This document shows, piece after piece, positions 6,121-6,477 of a DNA stretch of 6,477 nucleotides. The stretch spans positions 1 through 6,477 of the forward strand of contig WRJY01000190.1 of the NCBI GenBank assembly GCA_009778355.1, in the 5' to 3' direction. A program made the translations under genes and the position numbers. A model generated the notes under the pieces. The model made no database searches and was not told where the DNA came from. It saw only the letters and a list, made by a program, of their open reading frames with translations. The stretch comes from Desulfovibrionaceae bacterium. GTDB taxonomy: Bacteria > Pseudomonadota > Gammaproteobacteria > Burkholderiales > Burkholderiaceae_C. Each line of letters starts with the position of its first letter. Positions within the stretch are counted from its first letter, which is position 1.

Positions 6121-6477
6121 TCAGGGTATTCGCACACCGCGCAGCGAATGCGGCAGCGCCTCGGTGATGGCGACGTCGATCATGCGGCCCGCCAGTTGCG
6201 CGCCGTGCGCGCCGCCGGCGAAGTTGACAATGCGGTTGCATTCGGTGCGGCCCATCAATTCGCCCGCGTTCTTGCGCGACGGGCCTTCGACCAGAATACG
6301 TTGTACCGTGCCGACGCGGCTGGCGCTGATGGCGCGGACGTTTTCTTCGATGGCCGCCTGCAATTGCTGCAAGCGCGCGAGCTTGACCTCGTGCGGCGTG
6401 TCGTCGCGCAAATCGGCGGCGGGGGTGCCGGGGCGGGGGCTGAAGAGGAAGCTGAACGAGGCGTCGTAGCCCACCTC
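6121..6477 (-). CDS. miaB: tRNA-2-methylthio-N6-dimethylallyladenosine synthase MiaB, C-terminal quarter (partial)
   Basis: The last 118 residues are present, cut at the window edge and ending in TGA at 6121-6123. They begin EVGYDASFSFLFSPRPGTPA, the conserved end of the radical-SAM part of MiaB, where FSF-x-(F/Y)-S-x-RPGTPAA is diagnostic. A charged helical linker follows (about 22-52), then a TRAM RNA-binding domain (about 54-113) containing LVEGPSRKN, GRTECNRIVNF and MIDVAITEALPHSLRG. MiaB adds the methylthio group to i6A at position 37 of tRNAs reading UNN codons; the complete protein is about 450 residues. The Fe-S cysteines are outside the window. It lies on the same strand as livH, 216 bases upstream. 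The usual proteobacterial neighbour phoH (ybeZ) is not next to its 3' end here. Confidence 0.94.
   Translation of the reverse strand, partial: EVGYDASFSFLFSPRPGTPAADLRDDTPHEVKLARLQQLQAAIEENVRAISASRVGTVQRILVEGPSRKNAGELMGRTECNRIVNFAGGAHGAQLAGRMIDVAITEALPHSLRGVRIP

Noticed and set aside
6002..6241. Minus-strand 79-residue frame overlapping the miaB 3' end
   Set aside because: It lies largely in another frame of miaB, is Arg/His-rich and has no ribosome site or family features.
1..6477. CRISPR arrays, tRNA/rRNA genes, insertion sequences or defence genes
   Set aside because: None seen: no spaced repeats, no cloverleaf-like segment and no transposase, nuclease or toxin-like protein. Almost the whole window is accounted for by transporter and housekeeping genes.

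Overview
The window looks like chromosomal DNA of a beta-proteobacterium, most likely a Burkholderiales member close to the Comamonadaceae. This is inferred from the high GC content, the strong GC bias at third codon positions and the character of the AlaS, MiaB and Liv-type proteins; no single residue proves it.

Layout from left to right: the last 34 codons of alaS (alanyl-tRNA synthetase) run on the + strand to a TGA at 102-104. Seven bases later the minus-strand genes begin, read here from their 3' end: two tandem paralogous periplasmic substrate-binding proteins (112-1296 and 1350-2534), livF (2574-3281), livG (3268-4032), livM (4025-5038) and livH (5038-5904). After a 216-base gap comes the 3' end of miaB (6121-6477), also on the minus strand and cut by the window edge.

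In transcription order the cluster is livH-livM-livG-livF-SBP-SBP. It is a complete branched-chain amino acid type (HAAT family) ABC importer: two membrane permeases, two ATPases and two alternative periplasmic receptors. The four core genes overlap by 1, 8 and 14 bases, which points to one transcript with translational coupling. The receptors follow after 39 and 53 bases, each with its own ribosome binding site, which would let them be made in excess. Two receptors sharing one permease recall E. coli LivJ/LivK with LivHMGF. The ligand cannot be fixed from sequence.

No new kind of system is visible. The points most worth a second look are: (1) an ATPase pair whose non-consensus residues (LivG C-loop ITQQE, LivF H-loop Gln and Q-loop Glu) should all fall in the same composite ATP site; (2) the receptor duplication, about 77% identical by hand count, with one stretch of 70/71 identical bases suggesting gene conversion; (3) a perfect 11-bp inverted repeat inside the alaS 3' end, just past the liv cluster; (4) a 15-base near-identical repeat at the two outer edges of the cluster.
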